64,000 nt of DNA from Dermatemys mawii (GCA_007922305.1 ML677330.1:337109-401108), one strand, 5' to 3'; shown: positions 10,966-23,195, counted from the stretch's first letter. Translations and numbers: made by a program. The notes: a model not told the origin generated them from the sequence alone.

Positions 10966-12411
10966 ATAGAATATCACGGTTGGTAGGGACCTCAGGAGGT
11001 CATCTAGTCCAACCCCCTGCTCAGAGCAGGACCAACCCCAACTAAATCATCCCAGCCAGGGCTTTGTCTAGCCTGACCTCAAAAACCTTTAAGGAAGGAG
11101 AATCCACCACCTCCTTAGGTAACCCATTCCAGTGCTTCACCACCCTCCTAGTGAAAAAGTTTTTCCTAAAAGCCAACTTTAACCTCTCCCTCTGCAACTT
11201 GAGACCATTACTCCTTGTTCTGTCATCTGCTACTACTGAGAACAGTCTAGATCCATCCTCTTTGGAACCCCCTTTCTGGTAGTTGAAAGCAGCTATCAAA
11301 TCCCCTCTCAGTCTTCTCTCCTGTAAACTAAATAATTCCAGTTCTCTTAACCTCTCCTCATAAGTCATGTGCTCCAGCCCCCTAATCATTTTCGTTGCCC
11401 TCCTCTGGACTCTTTCCAATTTTTCCACATCTTTCTTGTAGTGTGGGGCCCAAAACTGGACACAGTACTCCAGATGAGGCCTCGCCAATGTCAAATAGAG
11501 GGGAACGATCCTGTGCCTCAATCTGCTGGCAATGCCCCTACTTAAACAGCCCAAAATGCCATTAGCCTTCTTGGCAACAAAGGCACACTGTTGACTCATG
11601 TCCAGCTTCTTGCCCACTGTAACCCCTAGGGCCTTTTCTGCAGAACTGCTGCCTGGCCATTCGGTCCCTAGTCTGTAGCAGTGCATGGGATTCTTCCGTC
11701 CGAAGTGCAGGACTCTGCACTTGTCCTTGCTGAACCTCATCAAATTTCTTCTGGCCCAATCCTCTAATTTGTCTAGGTCCCACTGTACCCTATCCCTATC
11801 CTCTAGCGTTATCTACCACTCCTCCCAGTTTGGTGTCATCTGCAAACTTGATGAGGGTGCAGTCCATGCCATCCTCCAGATCACTGATAAAGATATTGAA
11901 CAAAACCAGCCCTTGGACCGACTCTTGGGACACTCTGCTTGATACCGGCTGACAACTAGACATGGAGCCATTGATCACTACCCGTTGAGCCCGACGATCC
12001 AGCCAGCTTTCTATCCACCTTATGGTCCATTCATCCAGCCCATACTACTTTAACTTGCTGGCAAGAATACTGTGGGAGACCATATCAAAAGCTTTGCTAA
12101 AGTCAAGGAATATCCACTGCTTTCCTCCCATCCACAGAGCCAGTTATCTCATCACAGAAGGCAATTAGGTTAGTCAGGCATGACTTGCCCTTGGTGAATC
12201 CATGCTGACTGTTCCTGATCACTTTCCTTTCCTCTAAGTGCTTCAGAATTGATTCCTTGAGGATTTTTCCTCCATGATTTTTCCAGGGACTGAGGTGAGG
12301 CTGACTGGCCTGTAGTTCCCCAGATCCTCCTCCTTTCTTTTTTTAAAGATGGGCACTATATTAGCCTTTTTCCAGTCATCCGGGACCTCCCCCGATCGCC
12401 ATGAGTTTTCA
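10966..12411 (-). mobile_element. Younger CR1 LINE inserted into the older CR1
   Basis: The element's 3' end is at the left: 'atagaatatcacggttgg' followed by the standard antisense CR1 tail (acctcaggaggtcatctagt). Its 5' end, to the right, is truncated just upstream of the reverse transcriptase region. A 6-bp direct repeat, aagatc, flanks it at 10960-10965 and 12412-12417 and restores continuity of the older element when removed. Divergence from the CR1 pattern is modest compared with its host. Confidence 0.88.
11042..12410 (-). pseudogene. CR1 ORF2 remnant: reverse transcriptase and C-terminal region
   Basis: Read right to left, the first RT block ('[10 protein letters not shown]' then 'YRPVSLTS') is near 12350, 'LDFSKAFD' near 12090, 'LVLFNIFISDL' near 11900, and the catalytic FADD near 11840. 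A 233-residue open tail to the stop at 11042 contains LGVTVGKKLDMSQQCAFVAK and 'LERVQRRATKMIRGLE', which are standard CR1 C-terminal blocks. It is inactive: a frameshift upstream of the KAFD block, an in-frame TAG shortly after it, and a frameshift at about 11800. The conserved 'GVPQGS' block is altered (reads RVSQES). There is no endonuclease domain because of 5' truncation. Confidence 0.85.
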
Positions 12412-12890
12412 AAGATCTCTTTCTTGAGTGGTAACAGGTTATTTAAACCCCATCATCTTGTATTTATAGCTGGAATTATGTTTTCCAATGTGCATTACTT
12501 TGCATTTATCCACTCTGAATTTCATCTGCCATTTTGTTGCCCAGTCACCCAGTTTTGTGAAATCCCTTTGAGACTCTTCATAGTCAGCTTTGGACTTAAC
12601 TATTTTGAGTAATTTTGTATCATCTGCAAACTTTCCCACATCTTTGTTTACATCTTTTTCCAGATCATTTATGAATATGTTGGACAGCTATCAGTCCCAG
12701 TAGATTGTTGGGGGATCCCACTACCTCCCTCCACTTATTCCTGCTCTTTGTTTCTTATCTTTTAACCAGTTACTGATCCATGACAGGTCCTTCCCTCTTA
12801 TCACATGATTGCTTACTTTGCTTATGAATCTTTGTTGAGAGACCTTGTCAAAGGCTTTCTGAAAGCCCAAGTACTCTATATCCACTGAGA
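12412..12890 (-). mobile_element. Older CR1 LINE, upstream portion
   Basis: This continues the element broken at 10965. The minus strand encodes a decayed RT segment: FADDTKLLKIVKSKADYEES, then 'DWATKWQMKFRVDKCKVMHIGK' blocks within 12439-12639, and further 5' a 'FQKAFD' block near 12860. Several stops interrupt it. The left edge matches the older element exactly after removal of 10966-12411. Confidence 0.8.
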
Positions 12891-13026
12891 TTTTATGGTA
12901 TTGTTTGATTCATTTAAGATTTTTACTATATTTGATTCTATGCTTTCATGTAGCACCACACTACTGCAACTGATTTTTAATGTGGATCAGTGGTCTCTGG
13001 TAGGGCAGGGGTGGGGAACCTTTTTT

Positions 13027-13250
13027 CTATGTCATTGGTACCTATGTATACCATAACCACTAGCTCCTCCCCAGCACTACACTGAAGTCTAGATGCCTTG
13101 TGAGATCTGTAACCATTGCATTTAGCAGATAATTCTCCACACAGTTCTCCCAGTCATCACAAACCAAACTACCTATATGTCTAATAATCAAATCTCCCAT
13201 TACTATTATCTGTCTCTTCATAATAACAGGAGTACTCTTCCCCCATAGAG
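13027..13250 (-). mobile_element. CR1-type LINE fragment (ORF1-like region)
   Basis: The minus strand reads a decayed 'VMGDLIIRHIGSLVCDDWEN' followed by 'TRHLDFSVVLGR', resembling the first-ORF (GDSL/SGNH-like) region found in CR1 LINEs. Stops are present. It may be another piece of the older element or a separate insertion. Confidence 0.45.
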
Positions 13251-13261
13251 ATATCCTTCAT

Positions 13262-13783
13262 GAGAGAGGATACTATGGCTGCAGCAGAACCCCATGGAGA
13301 GGTGGGCAATCTGCCATCGGAGCATATAAGGTGCCCCTTTACCTTCACCCCCCATTTCCACACAGACTGGGCGGGGGTAAAGCTCTGCAGATGACCTTTT
13401 GAACTCTGGGGCTGCACTCACCAGGGACTGAGACTTTGGAGTTGTTGGACTTTTGGGTTGCAGGACGCAAAAAGGGAAAGCACATGGCCCACTTTGCTTG
13501 GGGTGGGTCTTTTTGCTCATGTTTCATGTTATGAATCCTGTTTGTGGTGTTTCCCCAACATAATGCCACATTGTTTCTCTCTGTTATTAAAAGACTTTTG
13601 CTACACTCAGACTCTGTGCTTGCGAGAGGGGAAGTATTGCCTCTTAGAGGGGGATGGTATAAATTTGTCCCAGGTCTCTGGGTGGGGGCTTGAGCTGGTT
13701 TTGCATTGTGTTATTGGAACAGAACCCCTGGATACTGAACCCAGCCCTTGTTGCTGCCATCTCTGATGAGAAGAAGGGTTACA
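13262..13783 (+). mobile_element. LTR-like repeat block, 5' end unclear
   Basis: A GC-rich stretch is followed by an ATTAAA-type signal in 'ttattaaaagacttttgcta' (about 13583) and a downstream U5-like block that ends at 'gaagaagggttaca', consistent with a TG...CA long terminal repeat boundary. I recognise the 3' half as a recurring turtle repeat. The 5' boundary and any target duplication are not visible. Open frames of 65-102 codons here show no domain. Confidence 0.4.
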
Positions 13784-16551
13784 TATACAAATGTGATTGG
13801 CCACTAAATCTGAGCTTTTGAAGGGGAGGAGGAGGAACTTTGGCCTTTCATTTCTGCTGTGTTGGATTCAAGTCTCTAATCTTCTTGCAAAGACAGAACA
13901 TAGAAAAGCCCTCAATAAGGGCTCAATCCTGTTTCCATTGAAATCAGTGGGAGTTTTGCTATTCCATGGAAGCAGAGTAGGTCCTAATCTCTTGTGTTCC
14001 CTAAGCCTACCTCTGACATCAGACAAGCTTATTTTCCCCAAACTCTAAAACTGATGAGGAACTTCTGCCAAGTAAATCCCAGTCTACCACACAGCTTAAT
14101 TGAGAAAGTGCACCAGCACATAATAATATCCCAGGAATAATCCAAGAAAAAGTTAGAATTTACAGTGTTTCAATGTTATCACTACTAAAAAAAAGGTTTT
14201 CAGAGATGATCCTGATAAGGAGCATCCCCACAATGACAAGAGAGTACCCATGATGATTCAAAGATATCACGTGATCATGAATAAAATAATTTTAAAAAGA
14301 AGGTTATGGCAGACATACATCTAAGCAGCTGATAGTCTGGTAAGCAAGTGAACGGACTGGCTTTTTGCTTCTGTGCACTGATCATCTGTTCCCTGAGAGA
14401 GTTACAGTACCTTGAACCAAAAATGTAGACGCAAGTTTCTAGATCTCTCTTGCACTGTCATGAGACCTTTCCTATTTACGACACACAAAACATTTCTCTT
14501 TCTCTGCAACCCCCGATCCATTCCCCACAGGGAATTACAATTTCAGCCTTCCCTTGCTACTAGAGCTAAGCATGCCTTCCTGAACAGAGCAGCAGCCAGA
14601 CTACCACATGTTGGCTGGCTTTGTATCCCAGAGTGGGGAGAGAAATCTAGATTTTAAAGTGTTAAGAAGCAAAGGTAAACAAAAAATATCCTCAGAGGAT
14701 TCATGTAGCTAAACTCAGTATATAAAATGGTGGCTCAGAAGTATCCTAGTCATGAGATCAAACAACAAACAATGAGATGCATTTAGTGAACTAATCCCCA
14801 ACATGCAGAAACCAGAACTTAGCTGAAAGGGATTTCTTGGTCAGAGATGACAGTTTGTCCTTGAACAACATTACGCAAACTCAGGGGCTCAACCTACTCC
14901 TGCACTATATGGGCAATTTCACTATGGATATTCAGAGTTGGATCAGGCCTTTGTTGCTTTCTTGAGAGGTAGAGGGGGTTGTATTTCACTGAGATAATGT
15001 TACTTAATTTAGAAGGGGAAACAAACTGCTTTATGTCCAAAAAATGTATGCAATTTTTAGAACACAAGTGAGATTTGCAGGAAAGGAAGAGCCAGATCCT
15101 TTATAGGCAGATTCCCATAAATTAATCTAAATCAGTACAGATATTAATGAAAAACACAGATGTAAAGAGCTGTCTCATTACTTTATAGAGAATATGAGAA
15201 CCTCCACCCCTTAGGCCATCAGTTTGAATCACACCTAATTTTGCAGAGATTGAAAGTTGTTCCCATCTAATGGATGTTTGTAGTACCTCCATGAGAAGAG
15301 CTAGGTAAGTCACAATTCTGGTTCTCATTACAAACTCTCAGCCATGCTTTGCACTACACATTGCAAGTTATTTGGAGGAGCTACTGTCTCTTTACTATGT
15401 GTTTGTGCCCAGCTCAATGAGGCTATGATCTTAGTTGCATCCTCTAGCAAACATTCCTGTAGCCGAGGTCAAAACTGCCGTCACTCGTAATACATTTGGC
15501 AGCACACTTCCATATGCAAATTTCTGTTGGATGGAGGGAGAGTTAAAAACAAGAAATAATCACAAGGCAGAGCAAAAAGACAAACCTACATGATTCAATA
15601 CTTTATTAAAATCTCTGGGGTTTGCGGTACTGATGAATATATTGCCTATAGAGAGAATTGCATGAGAATGATAACGATGGATTCCTACAGAAGACACAGT
15701 ATTAAGGAGATGAAGAAAAATGACAACTGAGTTATTCCAACAGGATCCTGGACTCAGGCTTTCTGCACATCCAGGGCAACCACCCCATAACCTTAAACCA
15801 AGAGAGATGGTGGGCAAAGGAGGGTACAGATCTCTCAGGAGGCAAGAGGCTCACTCTGGCTATACCCCTCCAAATATCCAGGTGCTTCTCCTGGGTCTAA
15901 AGCTATTGCCTGAATGGGAAAGTAATACATTAGAAAAGGAAGGCTGCCAGAAATGAGGAGATGCCACCATGTGACCAGCCAGCTTTCCAAAGACTGGAGT
16001 GGGCCACAAATCCCTGACCGAAAACCCTTGATGTATAGGAAGGTCAGCAGCCTAATCTGCTGTAGGCCACACTTCAGACACAGAAGCAAAACTGGATCCA
16101 ATGGATTAACAAAGCAAACACTCTTCCAAAATGTTTTGCAGGAATTTTTGATGAATGAATCTTTGTTGCATTAACAAAGATTCCTTTACTACAGGAAGTT
16201 TCAAGTCACTGCCCCATTATATACTGTACTCTTGATACTCTATGGGAGCAATTAAGACCCACAGATAATTTCAAATACTTGAAAACCACACAGACTTTTT
16301 AAAATGAGCTGCACAATTGGAGGCAGTGAAAGATACTTTTTAACGCTCTGTTAGCATACAGTATCAGCAGTCATGTTTTTCTTCATATTGGCAATCACAG
16401 CTATGATGTATGACTTGACTAAAACTTTGATTTAATTACATCCAAAAATGTAGAGCAGTTGCAGATAATTGGGACCAGCAGTGTGTGTCACAGATGAAGG
16501 GAAATATTATTCCACAGCATTATCAGACAATTTACGAGAAGCACATTTTTA
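13784..16551. other. Non-coding sequence with one perfect hairpin
   Basis: Contains a 'ccattgaaatcagtgggagt' motif at about 13934-13958 and a perfect inverted repeat at 16157-16183 (11-bp arms gaatctttgtt/aacaaagattc, loop gcatt). No T run follows, so it is not a Pol III terminator. No exon or RNA gene supported. Confidence 0.45.
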
Positions 16552-16816
16552 AACATTACTCCCCTGAGTGACTTTGACAAATGCTTCAGATCTGAGAGTT
16601 GTATTTTGAGGTTGGCAGGGAAGTGCAATTCTGACACTTCCACCTGTAATTGCATTAGCATAGCTATCACACTGATTGTCCATCAAGGGTTTAGTAACCA
16701 ACTCATCATATATTGCATATGCAGTTGGTAACTAGCAATATTTTTTATCACTCGACATAGCCTTCAGATGCAGCTGGTCACTCGTTCACAACATTTCATT
16801 TTCTTTGGATAATGTC
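16552..16816 (+). repeat. Local direct duplication, copy 1
   Basis: This roughly 265-bp block recurs at 17270-17538 with only a handful of substitutions (e.g. gagtgac/gcgtgac, aaatgc/aaacgc, catatattgcat/catatattacat). It starts at 'aacattactcccctg' and ends at 'gataatgtc'. Weak similarity upstream of the start suggests the original unit was slightly longer. I see no TIRs, poly-A tail or coding frame that would make it a transposon. Confidence 0.85.
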
Positions 16817-17269
16817 TCATTTAAAATTATGACTCAAAAAGGAGAAAAAATCATTACATTTTAAAGGTAAGAAGGGCCTCCCTTAACAATGAGTTTTTAG
16901 TTCTGAAAACATCTCATTTGCAACATTTTATTACTTTTTCACACAGTAATCCTTCTCTTGTTTCATCTCTAATTGCCCTTCTGCCCTTCAATATTATTCC
17001 CAATAATTTGAAAGAGGGTAAAATTTACTTAAACTAGTGGTAAGCTCTCAGATGGGCTTTTTTCATATGATTTAATCCAGACATTCATTGGCTTTGTTTC
17101 AGGATTCTTTGGGTGTAACAATAAATTATGAAAATATCTTGCATCTTTCCTGGGGTTACAAGATTCTGCAGGAAAATGAACAAAGGCTGCTGATTTTTCC
17201 CTTTTCTTTAAATATTTATTATTTACTGAAGTGTGTGTATAAGGAGCATTATACAGACAGCTGCATTAC
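16817..17269. other. Spacer between the two duplicate copies
   Basis: About 450 bp of AT-rich unique-looking sequence. No gene recognised. Confidence 0.5.
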
Positions 17270-17538
17270 AACATTACTCCCCTGCGTGACTTTGACAAAC
17301 GCTTCAGATCTGAGAGTTGTATTTTGAGGTTGGCAGGGAAGTGCAATTCTGACACTTCCACCTGTAATTGCATTAGCATAGCTATCACACTGATTGTCCA
17401 TCAAGGGTTTAGTAACCAACTCATCATATATTACATATGCAGTTGGTAACTAGCAATATTTTTTATCACTCGACATAGCCTTCAGATGCAGCTGGTCACT
17501 CATTCACAATACTTCATTTTTTTTTTTTCGATAATGTC
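17270..17538 (+). repeat. Local direct duplication, copy 2
   Basis: Same orientation as copy 1, offset by about 718 bp. The longer T run before 'cgataatgtc' is the main length difference. The high identity points to a recent duplication. Confidence 0.85.
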
Positions 17539-18882
17539 AGAATTTCTGCTTTAAAATCATGGGATTTAATCCTGCATTCCTTATTCACTCAAAATGCCCG
17601 CTAAGGACAAGGGGAGATTTGTGTGAGCAAGGAAAGCAGGATATGGCTGAAAGCAAGTACAATGTAAGGAAGAATCTATTTCATAGCATTGTATATAGCT
17701 ATGGGTTCCACATTTTCTGAAAGCCTTTTTCTCAGTTTAAGTCAATTCTCAGTCTAAGTTGGCACCTTACTTGGCAACTTCTGAAGTCCATTTCTGAGTT
17801 GCTATTTTTTTAAAGTTTTTTTAAATTTTCCAATGGGAGACAAAACATCCAATTTAATAGATCATCAGTGCAGTTTACTTACTTTCATAACCCACAGGTT
17901 TATTCACCTCTCAGTGCACACATATACATAAAAGGATACCACCTGGTCAGTTAAGACCACAAAATTATGTTTCAGAAAACTAAGTACCTACAAAGATTAT
18001 CAAAATAAATAAGCGTTTCCATATTATTGTAAGGGAAACAATTTATTTTTATAGGAGTTGTCCTGGGGGATTTAAAACCCCATCATTGCAGCATCCTGCT
18101 AATGTATGCAAACCAGCAAGTCACCCAGCAATCATATCCACCTACAACACCATTTGCAGGGTATAGCCCTGTGGTCTAGCCATCAGCATGGTATAGCCTC
18201 TTTTTAATGCACATACATAAATTCTTTGGAAGTTAATGGAATGCTATGGAAAAAGAGGCCTATGCCAAAGTCTCTAACTTTCCTGACAAGGAACATTATA
18301 ATAACTAAGGAATATCAAGAGCAGAGTCAAAACTCACAAATCCAGACCTCCTTACTTGCATTTGTTTTCAGGCTTTCATATCAAACGATAAGGAAGATGA
18401 TCACTCTGTGTATGCCTATTTTTAGCAATTGTCGCAGCAGTACTGCCAGCTATAGGAATGTCTCCATACAATTAAGAATGGTCTCTTTTCTACTTCAAGT
18501 GCTTCACATGTTCTTTTTCCTATAACTACATTTTCAGCTACAGATGGTTATAGCATCAGGCTGTTAGCTAACTGAAGGATTATCCATCTTGCAGAATACC
18601 GGAAACTGATCTTCAGTTAGCATCAGAGGGATATACACCTTAAGTCTGACACCATTTATAAGCTGTTATCATGGTATGTTTTATCTATTGTTTTACATAG
18701 GGTTTGTGTGGTAACTATATTAACCCTATTTTACAAACATCCCCTCACGTTTGATTGTGTCCTATAATCTATTACACCATTGTGGCAAGCCCAGGGGACT
18801 ATTCTGCTAGAAAGAAATTTCATAGAAAACTTAGAGCACAAACCCTTTCTCTAGGATCTCAGGTTTATTTTGACAGAGCTTC
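17539..18882. other. Non-coding sequence, nothing recognised
   Basis: The longest open frame (99 codons from 18226, plus strand) has no recognisable domain or splice context and is probably chance. Confidence 0.4.
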
Positions 18883-18946
18883 TCTCTCAGTCAGTGACAA
18901 AGAGTCCTGTGGCACCTTAAAGACTAACTGAAATTTTTTCAGAGCA

Positions 18947-18987
18947 TGAGCTTTCGTGGGCTAATACCCACTTCGTCGGATGCATGC
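18947..18987 (-). ncRNA. Hammerhead-like motif, left arm
   Basis: The minus strand reads CCGACGA, stem II GTGGG/CCCAC with loop TATTAG, then GAAA and a GC-TCAT-GC hairpin followed by TC. The core differs from the CUGANGA consensus at the U4 position (C here), which would be expected to weaken cleavage. Confidence 0.4.
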
Positions 18988-19040
18988 AGTGGAAGTATCC
19001 AGGGGCAGGCATAAATAGGTAGGCAAGAACCAGGTGGGAG

Positions 19041-19139
19041 ATAACAAGGTTAACAAGGATAACAAGGATAACCTTGTTATAACAAGGTTAACAAGGATAA
19101 CCTTGTTATAACAAGGTTAACAAGGATAACCTTGTTATC
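19041..19139. repeat. Short tandem/palindromic array at the centre of the PLE palindrome
   Basis: About three units of a 29-bp block (aacaaggttaacaaggataa followed by ccttgttat) occupy the symmetry centre. Each unit is itself self-complementary (aacaaggtta/taaccttgtt). The pattern looks like repeated template switching at the junction of the two arms. Confidence 0.8.
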
Positions 19140-19195
19140 TCCCACCTGGTTCTTGCCTACCTATTTATACCTGCCCCTGGATACTTCCACTGCAT

Positions 19196-19238
19196 GCATC
19201 CGACGAAGTGGGTATTAGCCCACGAAAGCTCATGCTCT
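19196..19238 (+). ncRNA. Hammerhead-like motif, right arm
   Basis: Mirror copy of the left-arm motif: catccgacgaagtgggtatt, then 'agcccacgaaagctcatgct'. Same U4-to-C deviation. Confidence 0.4.
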
Positions 19239-19334
19239 GAAAAAATTTCAGTTAGTCTTTAAGGTGCCACAGGACTCTTTGTCACTTCTGCAATTCCAGA
19301 CTAACACGGCTACCCCTCTGATTCTCTCAGTCAG

Positions 19335-20890
19335 CTCTCTCTCCTCCCTATCTCTGGCTATATTGCCTCCATGGGGGTTAAACACCAATACCAGCTCTAA
19401 ACAGTCCTAACAGGGGCTTTCTTTCTCTTAAACTCTCTATTCTGTTTTTTACCCACAAAACTCTTTTTAAGTCTCTGCACCTAATTAGGCTCAGCTGTAG
19501 CTGATTGCTTCAGCTCAGGCAGGCATTCCCAGCTGGGATTCTGAAAACCTCAGCTGCAATTTAACTCAAAAAGCCCCATCCCAGAGTCCGGCTTGGCATG
19601 GCTAATCTCCCTCAAGGGATATCACTAGGACAGTGAATGCCTCTCCAGAAGACAACATAGTTGTCTACACTACAATATACTATTACTGTAGAGTGTAATT
19701 TACAATCCTATTGTATTTTAATTGGTTTGCTTTTTCAGGATAAAATTATAATGCAACTTTGCAATGGATGTTCCCACCTTCCTAGTCAGGCTTTTATTTA
19801 TTATTACTTGTACTACAGTACTGCCTATAGGCCCAAGGTGACAGACCCCCATTACACTGGCTACTATACATGCACATAGTAAGAGACCTAAGCAACTTCA
19901 ATAGGAAGTTTTTATTTACAGTTTTTGTTTATTAATACTGATTATCACTTCTTCCATTTCTAAGTGACATAAATTCTAATATTAATATCACAACATCACA
20001 ATGCCCATATTCTTTTTTATCAATGTTTAACTCTGCAAGTTGAATAATATTTTAATGTATTTACACTAATTTATTTATGCATTAACTATAAATACCTTAC
20101 ACCTATTATATAGCAGTTGCACTACCCATTATGTTTGATCATTTTAAAATGCTGAATAGAGGTTCTGTATTGGCATGCATTTTTCTCAATAAGTCACATG
20201 TGGTTTACTTAAATCATGAATCCATATTTGTTCATTTCTGCAGATGTTCTCTTTGTTTAATGTTGTGCTGCTTAAGCTCATGTCACTACTTTTACTTTTT
20301 TAATAGCTTTACAGGGTCAAAATTAAAGATAAGATTGAACCAAAGCTCTGGATGCTGATAAAGCATTCAGAACTGGAACCTTATTTGGGTGTCTCTCTTG
20401 TCATGATTCAATGAAACATGAAAAGGGTTTATTTATAAACATCACATGGTAATCATATAATGTGTCAGTTAATGTAAATATTCTGGTAATTGCCTTTGCA
20501 TGTTTCCTTGACTTTTCTAAAGAGGCTTCATTCAACTAGATTATTTTGTTATCATCTTCAACTTTTCAGTATTAGTCTCAATATGAATATATTCAAGTAT
20601 GTCTGTGGATATTATTTTATCATATACAAACAACAACAGTTAACAAAATATCATTAAAATGGAGATTATATCCACACAACCTTCACCTTAATTCTGTCCC
20701 CTTGGCCAGAATTCATGTAATCTGGAATAAGTAGGTGCAAATTACAACTCCCTCCACCAGCTGATCCCCATGCACCTGACAGGGTTCACCCCCGGGAGGC
20801 CACAGGTGTTGCTGCTACTGTTGCTGTTTTCCCTCAGGAGGTTCCACCTGAAATAGGCTGCTTTAATCTGTGACTGGAGCCAAACACACA
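19335..20890. other. Non-coding sequence
   Basis: 19340-19640 (CT-rich, with 'aggctcagctgtagctgatt') may be part of an LTR-like repeat but I see no boundaries. The rest is AT-rich. No gene supported. Confidence 0.35.
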
Positions 20891-21172
20891 CCTAGGGCTG
20901 GTCCCCCACTAGCAGGGGGGATCGGCTGTAGATAAGCAATTTCAGCTATGTTAATAACGTAGCTGAAATTGGCGTATCTACAGCCGACTTACCTGCCGTC
21001 CTCGCGGCAGCGGCGGGCAGTGGCACGCTCCCCCGTCGACTCCAGCTTGCACCGTTTGGTGAGCTGGAGTTCTGGAGTCGACGGGGGTGCCGCTGGGGAT
21101 CAATTTATCGCGTCTTGATGTCTTATCGCCATAAGATCGATCCCTCCCCACTGTAGTGAAGACAAGCCCCCA
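20891..21172. mobile_element. Foldback DNA element (hAT-like MITE)
   Basis: The ends 'agggctggtccccca' and 'gtagtgaagacaagcccc' are imperfect inverted repeats. Inside are two strong sub-palindromes: 20929-20986 (gctgtagata...tatctacagc) and 21031-21087 (ccccgtcgactcc...ggagtcgacgggg). GC content is well above the flanks. It resembles a common turtle MITE. The 84-codon minus-strand frame across it is not a gene. Confidence 0.65.
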
Positions 21173-23195
21173 TACTGCTAGGGGATGAATTGCTTCTGCA
21201 CATAATAGGGTTTCCTGGAATGTTTTATGCAACTACACTGTCAATCTGTGGAGCCTTTAGCAAAGAAGAGGTTGTAACCACTTTATACTAGTACAACCTC
21301 CTCTCAGTGGATCCTTGGCTATAACAGCCCATGGTAAAGGTCTATGGTAGTAGTAGCCAGCACAGATTCTGGGAAAAGTTTGATCCCTTACATGTACGTC
21401 ATAATAGGGCTCTGCACAATTATAATATATTTTAACTAGTCCAAAATTCCACATCTGCATCTAAAGTTAGAGTAAAGGCTCAGATTGGACTCTGTTGTTT
21501 TTTTAGGGATTCAACTTTCTCAAGCTTTGCGTGGAGGGGAGGGAAGTTAGACCTGGATCCAAATTTTGCAACTAGGCTAATTTCTAATAAATGGATGAAG
21601 TTCCTTTCCTTAATACAGTAAAATACTTGCACCATAAAAATGTAGATAAGAGGGAAATTAGAGACTGTTAATGGACTAAAGAATCTTCCGCCTCTGGATC
21701 ACAGGTTTAAATCCAGCCCAGTTCAGTAGTGAACAAGCACTGTTACTGTATGATTGCTGTGGGAAATGTGTCTGGTAATTTCAGAACAGGTAACACATCA
21801 CAAAAGCCACTAATACTTTTTGGCACCCTTACTGGCTGTCCCAGAAGAGTTACCATGAACTCTCATCTACTCTCTCACTTTCAGAATTGAGCCCCTCAGG
21901 GATGAAGCAAAGTGGCATGGCAGTGTAAGGAAGCTTTCACAGCTACTCCCTGGCTGTATCTGTTCTGTAGAGATAGAATGCTATCCTCCAGGGCTGCCAA
22001 TCTGGCATCCTCCAAGAACAGTAAATTTAAAATATATATATATTAAAAACCCCTACAGATACCAAAATTAAGACAGTTGAAAAAGAAGGAAGAACATAGA
22101 GAGTTTTCTGATTAGAAGGATTTCAGATTACTCAGTCCCTGCTTCTAACCTGATTCTCCTACTGATGATTGGCTCCCACATTCCTAGGTGGTGTATTTAC
22201 TTTGTGTGTGCACTGACTAGAGCAAAACCAAAACCTTTCATAGGAACCGATCAGTTTAGATGACACTTTTGTCAGGAAAGTTTCTCATGTCCAATGCAGA
22301 ATTTCTGGTCAAAAAGAGACAAAGAGAGCCACCCCAGAAGTTAGGGCATTCACCTGAGATGTACAAACCCCTGCTCTGCCTCATTTGGAGCAGCAACTTG
22401 AACCTAGTTCTCACACATCCGAGGTGAGTACTCTGGGGACTCTTTCTCTCTGTTTTTATGAAATATTTTGAAAGGTCTTGGATTAATCCTGACATAGAAT
22501 GGAAAAATCTTTGTAATCTTGAACATTTTCATTGAATGGGAAAACTACTTCCTCACCACCTCAAATACTGACTTCATTGCTATTGCTGATCATGTTGTCA
22601 TCTCTCTCACACCTGCTTGCTGAATTTCTCACACTATATAATACATCCTGACACCTTTGCTTCTTGCTTCAGTTTTGTTTTCACTTTCACTTCTGGAATG
22701 CAGCAAAAGTCACTAGCTACAATTTCAGTCAGAGAATCAGCAATTGTTCCACCAATTTTACCCAAGATTATTCTTTGATCTCTTGACAGAAAGTTAAACA
22801 GTGCCACTTAAAGGGATGTCTGATTGTATTTTCATGCTTTGGTATTGATGGTCAATTTCTCTTTAAACTTATAGACAGCTGAAATCTGAGCACTCCATTT
22901 TTCTCCCTTAAATTTAAATTGCACTACAAATCATACGTCTTTTCCTGCTAACATATAAGGCAGTCTGCACTTCTTATGGATGATGAACAAATCCTGGAAG
23001 ACAGTAAGGAAGAGCTATTTCCTGTTTTTTTCTCTTCATTCAAAACATTTTAATCCAAAAATCACAGAGGACTCTCCTCCTCAATCTTCCCAGCCTTAAT
23101 TGAATTTTAATATGACCTGTGGCTCTTAGTACTCTTGGATAGTTCCTCTGACGTCCTGCTTGTGAAGACAACTTCTGTTCAGAACCCATCATTTA
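21173..23195. other. Non-coding sequence, nothing recognised
   Basis: No supported exon, RNA or repeat boundaries. A short (TA)n occurs near 22034. Confidence 0.4.

Larger units (their letters stand above)
18895..19322. mobile_element. Palindromic PLE mini-element (two 3' ends head to head, family A)
   Basis: The left arm (from tgacaaagagtcctgtggca) and right arm (to 'ccacaggactctttgtca') are near-perfect inverse copies of the terminal region of the element at 56350-59849. The right arm continues into 'cttctgcaattccagactaa...ctctgat', the element's own 5' start. No RT or nuclease sequence remains. A 12-bp direct repeat, tctctcagtcag, flanks it at 18883-18894 and 19323-19334, so the whole palindrome inserted as one unit. 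Each arm holds a hammerhead-like core. Confidence 0.85.

Noticed and set aside
16157..16183. Perfect 11-bp hairpin as a transcription terminator or small RNA
   Set aside because: No T run or promoter elements nearby; a single hairpin of this size is expected by chance or from AT-rich foldbacks.
18226..18525. 99-codon plus-strand frame
   Set aside because: No motif, no homology recognised, no splice or promoter context.
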